Positions 8,950-17,723 of a stretch of 64,000 nucleotides of DNA are shown one piece after another. The number at the start of each line of letters is the position of its first letter. The stretch's first letter is position 1. The notes below the pieces were generated by a model that saw only the letters and a program-made list of their open reading frames with translations, was not told the DNA's origin and did no database searches. The stretch is from Mycolicibacterium gadium. GTDB lineage: Bacteria > Actinomycetota > Actinomycetes > Mycobacteriales > Mycobacteriaceae. The stretch is from NCBI RefSeq assembly GCF_010728925.1, contig NZ_AP022608.1, forward strand, positions 992,001 through 1,056,000. Reading direction: 5' to 3'. The translations under genes and the position numbers were made by a program.

Positions 8950-9846
8950 CTAGGAGTTCACCTCGGCGGGTACGGGCGACGTTGTGCGCGCCCCAGTGCG
9001 GGCGGCGCCGATCCCGGCCGCCACCACGACGGTGATCCCGGCTACCCCTGCGATACCGGGTATCTGGTGCAGCACGATGAGGCCGACGATCATCGCGAAC
9101 GCGGGCTCGAGTGCCATCAGGGTGCCGAACGCGGCCGTCGTCAATCGGCGCAGGGCCAACAGTTCCAACGCGAACGGCACGACCGGCAGCAGGATCGCGA
9201 GGGCGATGCCGATCAGGAGGATTTCGGGCGTCATCCGCTCGAACACCGCGGGTCCGACCGTCGCGGTGGCCACCAGGCCGGCGACGGGCATCGACACGGC
9301 CAGTCCGTTGATGCCCGCGACCTGATCGCCGACGCGCTGGGTCAGCAGGATGTAGGTGGCCCAGCACACCGCCGCGCTGAGTGCGAACAGGACGCCGACG
9401 GGGTCGATGACGCCTGCCCATGGCTGGGTCAGCAACACCACACCGACGGCGGCGAGGCCCGGCCACACGTAGCGGTGCCTGCCTTTGCCATGAATCACCG
9501 CGACGCACAGCGGGCCGAGGAACTCGATGGCGCTGGCCGTGCCCAGCGGAATCCTGTCCAGGGCCGCCATGAACAGCAGCGTGATGGCCGCCGTGACCAC
9601 ACCGAGCACGACGCACATCAGAAAGCTCGACCTTGTGAACGCCGAACGCTTTGGCCGCACAATGAGCAACAGCAGAATTCCGGCCCATGCCAGCCGCAGC
9701 CACGCCGCGCCTTCGACTCCGATGTCGTCGATCAGCGTCACCGCGATCGCGAGACCCAACTGGACGCAGAGCATCGAACCCAGCGCCATGAAGGCCCCGG
9801 TGCGCGCCTGGTTCGTGGTCACCCATGCATTGAACGGGACACACAC
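8950..9846 (-). CDS. EamA/DMT-family exporter (RhtA-like)
   Basis: 298 residues with about ten helices forming two EamA repeats. [16 protein letters not shown] in the fourth helix region and [16 protein letters not shown] near the C-terminus match the RhtA (threonine/homoserine exporter) subfamily of drug/metabolite transporters. The substrate is not certain. An alternative ATG at 9789 (MALGSML) would remove 19 polar residues and avoid overlapping the putative operator at 9846-9854. It is divergent from a LysR gene, its likely regulator. Confidence 0.85.
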   Translation of the reverse strand: MCVPFNAWVTTNQARTGAFMALGSMLCVQLGLAIAVTLIDDIGVEGAAWLRLAWAGILLLLIVRPKRSAFTRSSFLMCVVLGVVTAAITLLFMAALDRIPLGTASAIEFLGPLCVAVIHGKGRHRYVWPGLAAVGVVLLTQPWAGVIDPVGVLFALSAAVCWATYILLTQRVGDQVAGINGLAVSMPVAGLVATATVGPAVFERMTPEILLIGIALAILLPVVPFALELLALRRLTTAAFGTLMALEPAFAMIVGLIVLHQIPGIAGVAGITVVVAAGIGAARTGARTTSPVPAEVNS

Positions 9847-9854
9847 CGTTCACG
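9846..9854. promoter_or_regulatory. operator half: CCGTTCACG, copy 1
   Basis: First of two identical CCGTTCACG direct repeats in the eamA/lysR divergent region. The second is 32 nt away, about three helical turns. Probably bound by the LysR protein. Confidence 0.4.
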
Positions 9855-9877
9855 TCCACGTGATTTTTCCGGACATA

Positions 9878-9896
9878 CCGTTCACGATTCATGAAC
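9878..9896. promoter_or_regulatory. palindrome with CCGTTCACG copy 2 (LysR operator candidate)
   Basis: GTTCACGATTCATGAAC at 9880-9896 is an imperfect 17-bp palindrome with arms GTTCA/TGAAC. It overlaps the second CCGTTCACG (9878-9886) and the upstream ATG at 9891, which favours ATG 9906 as the real start of the regulator. Confidence 0.5.
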
Positions 9897-9905
9897 AATT
9901 GTGCG

Positions 9906-10826
9906 ATGGACACCCGGCGGCTCCAACTCCTTCTGTCGCTCTCGCGTCTGGGCTCGATGCGGGCGGTAGCCGACGCGTACCACCTCACGACATCGACGGT
10001 GTCGCAGCAGATCGCCGCGCTCGCCAGGGAAACGGGGGCACAGCTGATCGAGCCCGACGGCCGTCGGGTGCGGCTGACCCCAGCGGGGCTGCGACTGGCC
10101 GACCACGCGGTCACGATCCTCGCGGCGATCGACAGCGCCCGACTCGACCTCGATCCCGACGCCGAACCGTCGGGCACGGTGCGCGTGGGAGGATTTGCCA
10201 CCGGCATCCGGGTGTCGCTGCTGCCGATCGTCGCCGACCTCGCCGCACAGTATCCGGACGTGAGTTTGGTGATCAGCGAGTACGAACCCATCGAAGCCTT
10301 CGCGTTGCTGACCGACGACGATCTCGATCTGGCGCTCACATACGACTACAACTTGGCTCCCGCTTCGCCGAACCAGGTGCTGCAGACCGAGGCGCTCTGG
10401 TCGATCACGTGGGGGCTGGCCGTCCCATCGACGTATCCCGACGGACCCGCGGATATTGCGGCGTACGCCGACCAGACGTGGATTGTCAACTCCCGCAACA
10501 CAGCTGACGAGACAGCCGTTCGCACCCTGGCGTCGCTCGCCGGTTTCGCGCCGCGCATCGCGCACGAGATCGACAGCCTGGACCTTGTCGAAGACCTGAT
10601 CGAGGCGGGATTCGGGGTCGGTCTGTTGCCGATGGGCCGTCCGACCAGCCGAGGTGTGAAGGTGCTACCGCTGGCGACACCCGAAGCGGTGCTGACCGCG
10701 TACGCGGTGACACGCCGTGGCCGAGCCGATTGGCCACCGTTGCGAGCCGTACTGGACCGGATGCGGCCACCGCCGGGACAAGTGCTGCCTCGGCCGCGAT
10801 GGCCTCGCCCCGAAGCGGGTGCCTAG
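9906..10826 (+). CDS. LysR-family transcriptional regulator
   Basis: 306 residues from ATG 9906 (MDTRRLQLLLSLS). The N-terminal winged helix shows GSMRAVADAYHLTTSTVSQQ, a standard LysR recognition helix, followed by the linker helix and a periplasmic-binding-protein-like effector domain from about residue 90. The alternative ATG at 9891 would add five residues but lies in the palindromic operator. The divergent arrangement with the EamA exporter suggests control of an amino-acid or metabolite exporter, like the LysG/ArgP-LysE logic. Target and effector are inferred, not shown. Confidence 0.9.
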   Translation: MDTRRLQLLLSLSRLGSMRAVADAYHLTTSTVSQQIAALARETGAQLIEPDGRRVRLTPAGLRLADHAVTILAAIDSARLDLDPDAEPSGTVRVGGFATGIRVSLLPIVADLAAQYPDVSLVISEYEPIEAFALLTDDDLDLALTYDYNLAPASPNQVLQTEALWSITWGLAVPSTYPDGPADIAAYADQTWIVNSRNTADETAVRTLASLAGFAPRIAHEIDSLDLVEDLIEAGFGVGLLPMGRPTSRGVKVLPLATPEAVLTAYAVTRRGRADWPPLRAVLDRMRPPPGQVLPRPRWPRPEAGA

Positions 10827-10829
10827 CGG

Positions 10830-11060
10830 TCAGGCCGCGCGACGTCGCCGCGCTCGATTCCGCGTGTCGGTCGACCACAGGTAGCCGCAGTCAGAGCATT
10901 GCAGGTGGACCTCCGTGCCCTTGTTGCTCAGCAGGTACTGCCAATGGATAGCGCAGTTCTTGCGGTCATGGCAATCCACGCATGTGGCGGGGTGGTCACA
11001 ACACGGGCAGGGCAGCCAGGCGCGTCGTGACCGGTCGGCGGTGGGATCAATCGGCAGCAT
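10830..11060 (-). CDS. small Cys-rich (zinc-ribbon-like) protein
   Basis: 76 residues from ATG 11060 (MLPIDPTADRS). An upstream in-frame start at 11087 would overlap the previous gene by 41 nt. Cys/His pairs occur as CPCCDHPATCVDCHDRKNC and later CSDCGY, suggesting one or two zinc or Fe-S sites. The C-terminus is an Arg-rich tail. I do not recognise a named family. It overlaps the 3' end of the next small gene by 14 nt and probably shares its promoter and the palindromic control region at 11292-11328. Confidence 0.65.
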   Translation of the reverse strand: MLPIDPTADRSRRAWLPCPCCDHPATCVDCHDRKNCAIHWQYLLSNKGTEVHLQCSDCGYLWSTDTRNRARRRRAA

Positions 11061-11280
11061 TGACCGCTTTCCGATCAGGCAGGACACCAGCGCGAACGAG
11101 ATCGTCGTAAATCCGTTGCTGCTCGTCGTCGAGATCGGAGTACAACATTTCTTCAGCCCGCTGTTCCTCGGCCATCACAGTCATCGGATCCCACCCGTCA
11201 CCGATCGCCTCGAGGACTGCACTGCGGCGTCGCGCCTCGTCGAGCGTCAGGTCATAAGCGAATTCGAGGTCGGCCCTCAT
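11047..11280 (-). CDS. small conserved hypothetical protein
   Basis: 77 residues from ATG 11280, preceded by GGAGG at 11285-11289. The sequence is acidic and helical (FAYDLTLDEARRRSAVLEAIGDGWDPMTVMAEE). It resembles small actinobacterial proteins annotated only as domains of unknown function. No catalytic motif is visible. First gene of a two-gene unit with the Cys-rich protein. Its promoter region carries two adjoining palindromes, one resembling an iron-dependent regulator box. Confidence 0.65.
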   Translation of the reverse strand: MRADLEFAYDLTLDEARRRSAVLEAIGDGWDPMTVMAEEQRAEEMLYSDLDDEQQRIYDDLVRAGVLPDRKAVNAAD

Positions 11281-11291
11281 GGCACCTCCAG

Positions 11292-11314
11292 CCATTCGTA
11301 AGCAAAACGAATGG
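11292..11314. promoter_or_regulatory. perfect 8-bp inverted repeat (operator candidate)
   Basis: CCATTCGT (11292-11299), 7-nt spacer, ACGAATGG (11307-11314). The dyad is perfect and lies 12-34 nt upstream of ATG 11280, a position expected for a repressor site or a 5'-UTR hairpin. Confidence 0.6.
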
Positions 11315-11328
11315 TTAGGGTCACCTAA
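11310..11328. promoter_or_regulatory. IdeR/DtxR-like iron box (14 of 19 matches)
   Basis: The 19-mer AATGGTTAGGGTCACCTAA agrees with the IdeR consensus at 14 positions, with 12 of 14 in the right-hand part TTAGGGTCACCTAA. It sits 30-48 nt before the small-gene start. Binding is inferred only. Confidence 0.4.
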
Positions 11329-11355
11329 TTAGAGCTGGTCAAGCAATGACCCACA

Positions 11356-12072
11356 TCACAGTCTCGGGTCCGACTTCGTCACACGATTCGCGAGCCACCG
11401 CTGTTGCCGATGCACGAAATCGGCATCCACGACCGCGCCATGACCGGGTACGTAGAGGGCGTGCTGGCCACCGGCTTCGAGCAGTCGATCAAGAGTGCCC
11501 GGCCATGCCGTGGCATCGGAGCCGTCGTCGATCGACGGGTCGGCGGACTCTTCGACGAGATCGCCGCAGAAGACAACGCGGCGATCAGCACCCTCGACGA
11601 CCGCGACCAGGTCGTGGTCGGTGTGGCCGCGACCCAGGTGGCTGATGGAAATCACGCGTTCGCCGAGATCGATGACGTCCGATTCCACCTCGTGCTGGGG
11701 CCGCCGCAACGCGGCAACGGCCTCGTCGACGTCGCGCGGTTTCGCGCCGTACAGCAGGGCCTCTGAGCGCAGGCGCTCGGAGTGACCGGTCATGGTCGCC
11801 GCGGCCGCGGGCGCGCAGTACACGGCGGCACCGTCGAACGCCGACGAGCCCAGGACATGGTCGAAATGGTGATGAGTCAACACGACGTGACTCACCTCGC
11901 GGCCCGTCATCTGCTCGACATCGGCGCGGATCGCCCGTGCTTCGGTCAGGGTGGATCCGGTGTCGATCAGCGCGGCGCCCAGTCGTCCCCAGATCACCCC
12001 GACCGTGACGTCGAGGAACGGTAGGCGACATCGAACAACGCTGTCCGCCAACTGTTCCCACGTATAGTTCAC
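11356..12072 (-). CDS. MBL-fold metallo-hydrolase
   Basis: 238 residues from GTG 12072. The metal motif [10 protein letters not shown] (HxHxDH) and a later [10 protein letters not shown] (third-ligand loop) with CGDLVEE define the metallo-beta-lactamase fold, probably binuclear zinc. The GTG overlaps the xylB stop codon by 4 nt (GTGA), so it is translationally coupled to the kinase. A longer frame to 12165 would run 93 nt into xylB and is not supported. A role in removing or salvaging a sugar-derived ester is possible, but the substrate is unknown. Confidence 0.85.
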   Translation of the reverse strand: MNYTWEQLADSVVRCRLPFLDVTVGVIWGRLGAALIDTGSTLTEARAIRADVEQMTGREVSHVVLTHHHFDHVLGSSAFDGAAVYCAPAAAATMTGHSERLRSEALLYGAKPRDVDEAVAALRRPQHEVESDVIDLGERVISISHLGRGHTDHDLVAVVEGADRRVVFCGDLVEESADPSIDDGSDATAWPGTLDRLLEAGGQHALYVPGHGAVVDADFVHRQQRWLANRVTKSDPRL

Positions 12073-13463
12073 TGCCCAAGCGTCAACGGTTGCGCCGCGC
12101 GGTACTGATCGAGCACGTGCGGCGTCGGGGCTGCCGTGTATGTTGTCGTGATCCCGAACGACCATGCCGGTGGCGAGTCAGCTTGAGAAAGTGTCCATGC
12201 TGCCTGGCGAGCCGCGCCCAGCGCGACGTACTCCGCGGGTGTCGGCACATGTACAGGTGCCCCCAACAGTGCGGACGCGATATGACGCACCGCCCCCGAC
12301 CGCGCTCCCCCGCCTACCAGGATGATGCGATTGACGTCGACGCCGTGTTCGGTGATCCTGTCGATGCAGTAGGCCATCGAGCTGAGCAGACCTTCCACGG
12401 CGGCGCGAGCAATATTGGCGGCGTAGAGGTTTCGGGTGGTCATACCGTGCATCGCACCCGCGGCCGAAGGCAAGTTGGGCGAGCGTTCACCTTCGAAATA
12501 CGGCACCAGCGTCAACCCGCCGGCACCGGGTTCCGCCGACATCGCCAGCCGATCCAACTCGTCGAAGTCAACGCCGAGCATTGTGGCTACTGCGGCAAGT
12601 ACCGGGGCGCCGTTGAGCGTGCAGACAAGCGGCAACTGGCGGCCGGTTGCATCGGCGAAGCCCGCCACGATCCCGTCGGGATCGTGCGGCGCCACGTCAC
12701 CCACCGCGCTCACGACGCCCGACGTGCCCAGTGAGACGACGCAATCACCGGGTTCGGCGCCCAGTCCGAGGGCCGCCCCCGCGTTGTCGCCGGCACCGGG
12801 GCCGAGCACTGCGCCGGTCGACGTCCGGCCCGCCTCCTGGGCGGGGCCGAGCACCGCGGGGACATGGGGTCGTCGGCCCCGCATCGCCATTTCGAGCAGG
12901 TCGAATCGATAGCTGCCGGACGCCGATGAGAAGTACCCGGTGCCGCTCGCGTCGCTTCGATCGGTGCGCAGATCGGCGATGTCGGTCGAACCGCTCAGCC
13001 GCCAGGTCAGCCAGTCGTGCGGCAAGCACACCGCGGCCGTCGCATCGGCATGCGCGGGTTCGTGATCGGCGAGCCAGCGCAATTTCGCCGCCGTGATCGC
13101 GGCGACGGGCACCACGCCGATGCGCTCTGCCCACTCCTGGGCGCCGAGCTCGGCCACAAGCTCGTCAGCGGCTGCACTGGACCGGGTGTCGTTCCACAGC
13201 AATGCATCTCGTACAACATCACCCGCGCCGTCGAGACACACCATGCCGTGCTGCTGCGCGCCGACCGAAACCGCAGCCACGTCATCGAGCCCGCCGGCGG
13301 CGGTGACGGCCGCCTGCAGCGCCGACCACCATTGCTGCGGATCGATCTCGGTGCCGTCCGGATGCGGCGAGCTCGCCGAGCGGACGACCGCGCCGGTGTC
13401 CGCGTCGCAAATGACGACTTTGCAGGACTGGGTGGATGAGTCAACGCCCGCAACGAGAGCCAC
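12069..13463 (-). CDS. xylB: xylulokinase-type FGGY carbohydrate kinase
   Basis: 464 residues from GTG 13463 ([18 protein letters not shown]). FGGY features seen: phosphate-binding GVDSSTQS at the N-terminus, [20 protein letters not shown] with ALLWNDTRS (typical of xylulokinases), and C-terminal [17 protein letters not shown] with the adenosine motif. Expected reaction: D-xylulose plus ATP to xylulose 5-phosphate. No xylose isomerase or transporter adjoins it, so related ketoses or alditols remain possible. It is coupled to the MBL hydrolase and divergent from the DUF6328-like gene. Confidence 0.85.
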   Translation of the reverse strand: MALVAGVDSSTQSCKVVICDADTGAVVRSASSPHPDGTEIDPQQWWSALQAAVTAAGGLDDVAAVSVGAQQHGMVCLDGAGDVVRDALLWNDTRSSAAADELVAELGAQEWAERIGVVPVAAITAAKLRWLADHEPAHADATAAVCLPHDWLTWRLSGSTDIADLRTDRSDASGTGYFSSASGSYRFDLLEMAMRGRRPHVPAVLGPAQEAGRTSTGAVLGPGAGDNAGAALGLGAEPGDCVVSLGTSGVVSAVGDVAPHDPDGIVAGFADATGRQLPLVCTLNGAPVLAAVATMLGVDFDELDRLAMSAEPGAGGLTLVPYFEGERSPNLPSAAGAMHGMTTRNLYAANIARAAVEGLLSSMAYCIDRITEHGVDVNRIILVGGGARSGAVRHIASALLGAPVHVPTPAEYVALGAARQAAWTLSQADSPPAWSFGITTTYTAAPTPHVLDQYRAAQPLTLGQ

Positions 13464-13483
13464 GCAGCCGACGCTACGCCGAT

Positions 13484-13530
13484 GAGTACGCAGTGCGCAT
13501 CGACCGGCAGTTGTCACACCGTGCGTACTC
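13484..13530. promoter_or_regulatory. inverted 9-bp pair GAGTACGCA / TGCGTACTC between xylB and divergent gene
   Basis: GAGTACGCA at 13484-13492 and its exact complement at 13522-13530 are separated by 29 nt in the 110-nt divergent region. The spacing fits two operator half-sites for a dimer or looped tetramer. No regulator gene lies next to it. Confidence 0.4.
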
Positions 13531-13573
13531 CCAATCGGTCGTAGGCGCCGGGTTGCGGTGGGACACTGCACCG

Positions 13574-14083
13574 GTGACAAGCGAACATCCGGACAGCGAC
13601 GAGGGCCGTCGGGATCGCGACCGCGACGAGACGGAAGCCGAACGGCTGGACCGTAACTGGACGAGTCTGCTGCAGGAGTTGCGAGTTGCCCAGACCGGTG
13701 TTCAGCTGCTCACCGGGTTCCTGCTCATCCTGCCGTTTCAGCCGCGCTTCGCCGACCTGGATGTCGTGATGCGCATCGTCTATTTGGTGACGGTCGGTTG
13801 TTCGCTCGCTGCGACGGTGCTGCTGGTCGCGCCCGTCAGCATGCATCGCGTGCTGTTCCGGCGACACCGACTCGAGACGCTGGTCGCGGTCTCCCATCGT
13901 TACGCCGAAGTCGGCATCATGCTGCTGGGCATGGCGCTATCCGGCGTCGCTGTGGTGATCTTCGACAGCGTGGTCGGCAGAACCGGCGCCTGGATCGCCG
14001 GCGGTTGCACCCTGGTGGCCCTGATCGCGTTCTGGTACGCGCTGCCCCTGCGGGACAGGGACCAGCGCGACCCCACCTATTGA
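13574..14083 (+). CDS. DUF6328-like integral membrane protein
   Basis: 169 residues from GTG 13574 ([16 protein letters not shown]). A charged cytoplasmic N-terminus leads into [24 protein letters not shown] and three further helices, a pattern I associate with the DUF6328 family of actinobacterial four-helix membrane proteins. No function is known. The frame extends back into xylB, but only the part after 13574 has family-like sequence. 30 nt precede the DoxX gene. Confidence 0.72.
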   Translation: MTSEHPDSDEGRRDRDRDETEAERLDRNWTSLLQELRVAQTGVQLLTGFLLILPFQPRFADLDVVMRIVYLVTVGCSLAATVLLVAPVSMHRVLFRRHRLETLVAVSHRYAEVGIMLLGMALSGVAVVIFDSVVGRTGAWIAGGCTLVALIAFWYALPLRDRDQRDPTY

Positions 14084-14094
14084 CGTTTGTGACG

Positions 14095-14107
14095 CCCCGG
14101 CCCGGGG
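14095..14107 (+). promoter_or_regulatory. GC hairpin CCCCGG-C-CCGGGG overlapping the DoxX RBS
   Basis: A perfect 6-bp inverted repeat with a 1-nt centre. Its right arm contains GGGG, the only purine-rich RBS candidate for the GTG start at 14114, so folding could limit translation. Confidence 0.35.
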
Positions 14108-14113
14108 AACACG

Positions 14114-15076
14114 GTGGCCATGTTGATCCGACGTGTTGCCCGTCCCATGCTGTCGGCGGCGTTCATCGCCCGTGGCGTCGATGCCCTGCGCAGCCCCAAG
14201 CCCGCCGCCGATGCGGCCCGTCCCACGCTCGAGGGGCTGAGCAAACTGCCCGACCCCGTCGGTACCAATGTCCCGTCCAACGCGGAGACCGTCGCCCGGG
14301 TCAACGCCGCGGTTCAGATCGGCGGTGGCCTCCTGCTCGCCAGCGGCAAGTTGCCCCGGCTGGCATCGGCCGCGCTTGCGCTCAGCGTGGTGCCGGGAAG
14401 CCTTGGCGGACACACCTTCTGGAATGAGACGGATCCCCAGCGCAAGGCCGATGAGCGTCGGGCCTTCCTCACCGACATCAGTCTCATCGGCGGGTTGATC
14501 ATCGCCGCCGTCGACACCGAGGGCAAACCCTCACTGGGATGGCGCGGCCGTCGCGCCGCCCACAAAGTCTCTGACGCCGTCAGCGCCGCGTTGCCGGTCG
14601 GTGCGGCGACCGGTGGGGCGCTCGCCGACAGCCCGCTCGCCGAGAAGGTCGGTCACGGACTGCAGGTCGGTGCCGAACGCGGCCGCGAGTTCGCCCACGT
14701 CGCTCGCGAGCGGGCGCCTGAGTTCGCGGAGCTGGCGCGCAAGCGCGGTGCCGAGATCGCCGACGTCGCTCGCGAGCGGGCGCCTGAGTTTGCGGAGCTG
14801 GCGCGCAAGCGCGGTGCCGAGATCGCCGACGTTGCCCGCGAGCGAGGACCCGAGTTTGCGGAGCTGGCGCGCAGGCGCAGCGCCGAAATCGCCGATGTCG
14901 CGCGTGATCGCGGGCTGGAGTTGGCAGAGGTCGCCCGCGACCGTGCGCCGGAGTTGGCTGAGACCGCACGTGATCGCGCAACCGATTTCGCCGACACGGC
15001 CCGCAATCAGGGCCGCAGACAGGTCAAGCAGGCGCGTAAGCAGATCAAGCAGGAACGCAAGCGCCTGAATTCATGA
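14114..15076 (+). CDS. DoxX-family membrane protein with 22-residue repeat tail
   Basis: 320 residues from GTG 14114 (ATG 14120 is an alternative). Residues 1-150 are DoxX-like: MLSAAFIARGVDALRSP, a helix GGGLLLASGKLPRLASAALA, and GHTFWNETDPQRK, typical of mycobacterial DoxX. After about residue 197 comes an unusual tail of charged 11-residue units (x-x-A-R-x-R-G/A-x-E-F/I-A) in pairs of 22, forming a long amphipathic helix or coiled coil. It ends in a very basic tail (KQARKQIKQERK). Function may involve redox or membrane-surface binding. The tail is not part of the normal family. Confidence 0.82.
   Translation: MAMLIRRVARPMLSAAFIARGVDALRSPKPAADAARPTLEGLSKLPDPVGTNVPSNAETVARVNAAVQIGGGLLLASGKLPRLASAALALSVVPGSLGGHTFWNETDPQRKADERRAFLTDISLIGGLIIAAVDTEGKPSLGWRGRRAAHKVSDAVSAALPVGAATGGALADSPLAEKVGHGLQVGAERGREFAHVARERAPEFAELARKRGAEIADVARERAPEFAELARKRGAEIADVARERGPEFAELARRRSAEIADVARDRGLELAEVARDRAPELAETARDRATDFADTARNQGRRQVKQARKQIKQERKRLNS
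14702..14899 (+). repeat. three tandem 66-bp repeats in the DoxX gene
   Basis: Units at 14702-14767, 14768-14833 and 14834-14899. The first two are nearly identical, the third is diverged. Degenerate copies continue to about 15000. Each encodes 22 residues, so copy-number changes stay in frame. Confidence 0.85.
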
Positions 15077-15182
15077 TCATCGTGCGCTGAACAGGCACGT
15101 TCGGCCACATTCGGTTGTACATTGACTCCACCATCCCCGCGGTTGGATTCGCCTTCCGCGCAGCGGACGCGAGGAGTGCGAG

Positions 15183-15689
15183 ATGACAACCCCTGACTAC
15201 AACCCTCAGCCGGGCCAATACGGTCAGCCGGGCCAATACGGTCAGCAAGGCGGCTACCCGCCCGGGGGTCAGCAGCCCGGCGGATTGCTCTGGCGTTGGC
15301 TGGCCCGAGTCATCGACGGCATCCTGGTCGCCATCGTCAGCTATGCCCTGATCTTCCTCACGGACACGTTGTCGAATATCTGGGCGACCGGGCTGTTCAC
15401 CGGTGCGCTCACCTTCGTGTACTTCGTCGCGTTCGAGGTGTCCATCGGAGCGACACCCGGCAAGAAGCTGCTCGGCCTCAGCGTCCACGGTCCGGCCGGC
15501 GCACCCAAGCCGACGCCCGCGCAGTCGGCGATCCGCAACTCGTGGACGCTGCTGCCGATCATTCCTTTCGTCGGCGGTCTGCTGGGAGTCGTCGCGATCA
15601 TCATCATCGCGGTGACCATCAACGGCAGTCCGACAAAGCAGGGCAAGCACGACGAGCTCGCCGGCGGAACTCAGGTCCTCAAGGGTTGA
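15183..15689 (+). CDS. RDD-family membrane protein
   Basis: 168 residues. The first 35 are Gly/Gln/Tyr/Pro-rich with a repeated PGQYGQ unit. An RDD domain follows: LLWRWLARVIDGILVAIV (R..D signature), then GATPGKKLLGLSVHG and AIRNSWTLLPIIPF, with about three helices. RDD proteins are found as small membrane proteins of mostly unknown function. The same low-complexity N-terminal style recurs in the DUF4333 protein at 58967-59794. GAGGAG about 10 nt upstream is a good RBS. Confidence 0.85.
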   Translation: MTTPDYNPQPGQYGQPGQYGQQGGYPPGGQQPGGLLWRWLARVIDGILVAIVSYALIFLTDTLSNIWATGLFTGALTFVYFVAFEVSIGATPGKKLLGLSVHGPAGAPKPTPAQSAIRNSWTLLPIIPFVGGLLGVVAIIIIAVTINGSPTKQGKHDELAGGTQVLKG

Positions 15690-15698
15690 CGCCTCGGG

Positions 15699-17159
15699 TC
15701 AGGTGACGACCCACAGCACCAGAGCAATCGCAAAGGCGGTGACGCCAAGCGTCGTCTCCATCACTGTCCACGTTTTCAGCGTCGTCTTCACGTCCATCCC
15801 GAAGAAGCGGCTCACCAGCCAGAAACCCGAATCGTTGACGTGCGAGAGAACGGTGGCTCCTGCAGCGATGGCAACCACCAACAGCGTGAGATGAAAGCTG
15901 CTCAAGCTCGCCTCGGCTGCGGCGGCGCCAAGGAGGCCGGCCGTTGTCGTTATCGCGACAGTCGCCGAGCCCTGGGCGACGCGAAGCAATGTGGCGATGA
16001 TGAAAGCCTGAAGTATCAGGGACATTCCGAGATTCGAGAGTGAGCCGCTCAGCGCATCTCCGATGCCGCTCAGCCGCAGCACGCCACCGAACATGCCGCC
16101 GGCGCCGGTGATCAGGATGACGGTACAGATCGGGCCGAGGGCGTTGTCGAAGATGTCGCTGACCCCGGCCATCGACCGGTCGCGCAGTCCCAGCACGAGG
16201 GTGGCCACGAGCACCGTGATCAGCAATGCGACAGAGGTGTTCCCGAGCAGCATGAGGTACTCGGCCCAGGTCGCACCTTCTTCTATCACCCCTGCGGTGG
16301 TCAGTGTCTTGAGCACGGTGTTGAACGAGATCAAGAAGAACGGCAGCAGCAATATGCCGAGCACTGTCGCGAACGCCGGCGCCTTCCGGGCGGGCGCCTG
16401 CGTAACCGTCTGACCTGGACCCGCAGCAACGCCGTCGTTGTCAGGGTCGGCGTCACTATCGGTGGTGACCACCTCGCGACCACCGTTCATCGGACCGAAC
16501 AGAGCCTCGGGAACGTCGACATGTACACGGCGCCCGATGAATTGGGAGACGAGGTAGGCGCCGATGTACCAGGAGACGACGGCGACGGGCGCGCCGACGA
16601 GCAGCGTCAGCCCGATGTTGGCCTCGAGTGCCTCCGCGGCCGCGACTGGACCCGGGTGCGGTGGAACTATCGCGTGCATGGCGGCGAAGGCGCCGGCGGC
16701 CGGGAATGCGTACAGCAGGAGCGAACCGCCGAAGCGCCGCGCGACCGTCATGATGATCGGCAGGAAGACCACGAGGCCGGCATCGAAGAATATCGGAAAG
16801 CCGAAGATCAGCGCGGCGATGCCAAGTGCCAACGGTGCACGCTTCTCACCGAACCTACCGATCAGGGTGTCGGCCAGAACCTGTGCGCCGCCGGTGATCT
16901 CGAGTAGCCGGCCGATCATGACGCCGAAGCCGACCAGAAGGGCCACCGAGCCAAGGGTGTTGGAGAAGCCGAACGACAGCGCGTCGGGCACATCGCCGAC
17001 GGGGATGCCTGCAGCCAGTGCGGTCAGCACACTCACCAACACGAGCGACACGAACGCGTGCAGCTTCACCTTCATGATCAGGAACAGCAGCACGGCGACT
17101 GCCACCGCTGCAATGACTAAGAGCGTGGCGGTGCCGTATGCCGGTTCGATTGCTTCCAC
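15699..17159 (-). CDS. gntP: GntP-family gluconate:H+ symporter
   Basis: 486 residues, about 12-14 helices. GFPIFFDAGLVVFLPI, YAFPAAGAFAAMHAIVPPHPG and SHVNDSGFWLVSRFFGMD are characteristic of GntP permeases. It imports gluconate, which GntK then phosphorylates. A GTG start shares one base with the gntK stop (TAGTG), so the pair is translationally coupled and driven by the promoter upstream of gntK. Full-length for the family, with an additional Gly/Asp-rich loop near residues 225-250. Confidence 0.92.
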   Translation of the reverse strand: MEAIEPAYGTATLLVIAAVAVAVLLFLIMKVKLHAFVSLVLVSVLTALAAGIPVGDVPDALSFGFSNTLGSVALLVGFGVMIGRLLEITGGAQVLADTLIGRFGEKRAPLALGIAALIFGFPIFFDAGLVVFLPIIMTVARRFGGSLLLYAFPAAGAFAAMHAIVPPHPGPVAAAEALEANIGLTLLVGAPVAVVSWYIGAYLVSQFIGRRVHVDVPEALFGPMNGGREVVTTDSDADPDNDGVAAGPGQTVTQAPARKAPAFATVLGILLLPFFLISFNTVLKTLTTAGVIEEGATWAEYLMLLGNTSVALLITVLVATLVLGLRDRSMAGVSDIFDNALGPICTVILITGAGGMFGGVLRLSGIGDALSGSLSNLGMSLILQAFIIATLLRVAQGSATVAITTTAGLLGAAAAEASLSSFHLTLLVVAIAAGATVLSHVNDSGFWLVSRFFGMDVKTTLKTWTVMETTLGVTAFAIALVLWVVT

Positions 17160-17674
17160 TAGAACTCCTGTTCGGTTGTGCGCGTTGCGGTTTGAGAGAC
17201 GTATGTGTCGATGATGGCGTCGATGTTCTGGTCGACATCGATGGCTAGGCCGCGTTCGTCATCGCCGAGAGGCTCGAGTGTGTCGAACTGCGAGGCCAAC
17301 AGCGAAGCAGGCATGAAGTGGCCGGGGCGGCTGGACTGGCGTTTGGCGATGACCTCGGGTGTGCCACTCAAATGGAGAAACTCGACGTTTGGGCAGTGGC
17401 GGCGGAGCTGGTCGCGGTATTTTCGCTTGAGGGCCGAACAGCTCATCACACCGCCTGAGTCGCAGCGCTCGGCCAGCCACTGTCCGATGGCCTCCAGCCA
17501 GGGATACCGGTCATCGTCATTCAGGGGCTCGCCCGCTGTCATCTTTTCGATGTTGGCCGGCGGATGGAAATCGTCGGCATCGGCGAACGGCACCCGAAGG
17601 CGCTGCGCCAGCGCCGCTCCAACAGTCGATTTGCCCGAACCTGAGACGCCCATTGCGACGATTGGTGACGCCAT
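17159..17674 (-). CDS. gntK: gluconokinase (thermoresistant GntK type)
   Basis: 171 residues from ATG 17674. GGTGGAGAAG directly before it supplies the RBS, so the in-frame GTG at 17683 is less likely. P-loop GVSGSGKST at about 9-17, the substrate motif DADDFHPPANIEKM, GEPLNDDDRYPWL and CSALKRKYRDQLR are all GntK signatures. Reaction: D-gluconate plus ATP to 6-phosphogluconate, feeding the pentose phosphate pathway. It is first in the gntK-gntP unit and divergent from an FCD-type regulator. Confidence 0.94.
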   Translation of the reverse strand: MASPIVAMGVSGSGKSTVGAALAQRLRVPFADADDFHPPANIEKMTAGEPLNDDDRYPWLEAIGQWLAERCDSGGVMSCSALKRKYRDQLRRHCPNVEFLHLSGTPEVIAKRQSSRPGHFMPASLLASQFDTLEPLGDDERGLAIDVDQNIDAIIDTYVSQTATRTTEQEF

Positions 17675-17723
17675 CTTCTCCACCTACCCCATTGTGCTTG
17701 ACGTCACACAGCTTGCCTCAATG

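Noticed and set aside
14580..14981. Arg-rich frames opposite the DoxX repeat tail
   Set aside because: Repetitive translation arises from the 66-bp coding repeats read in the other strand.
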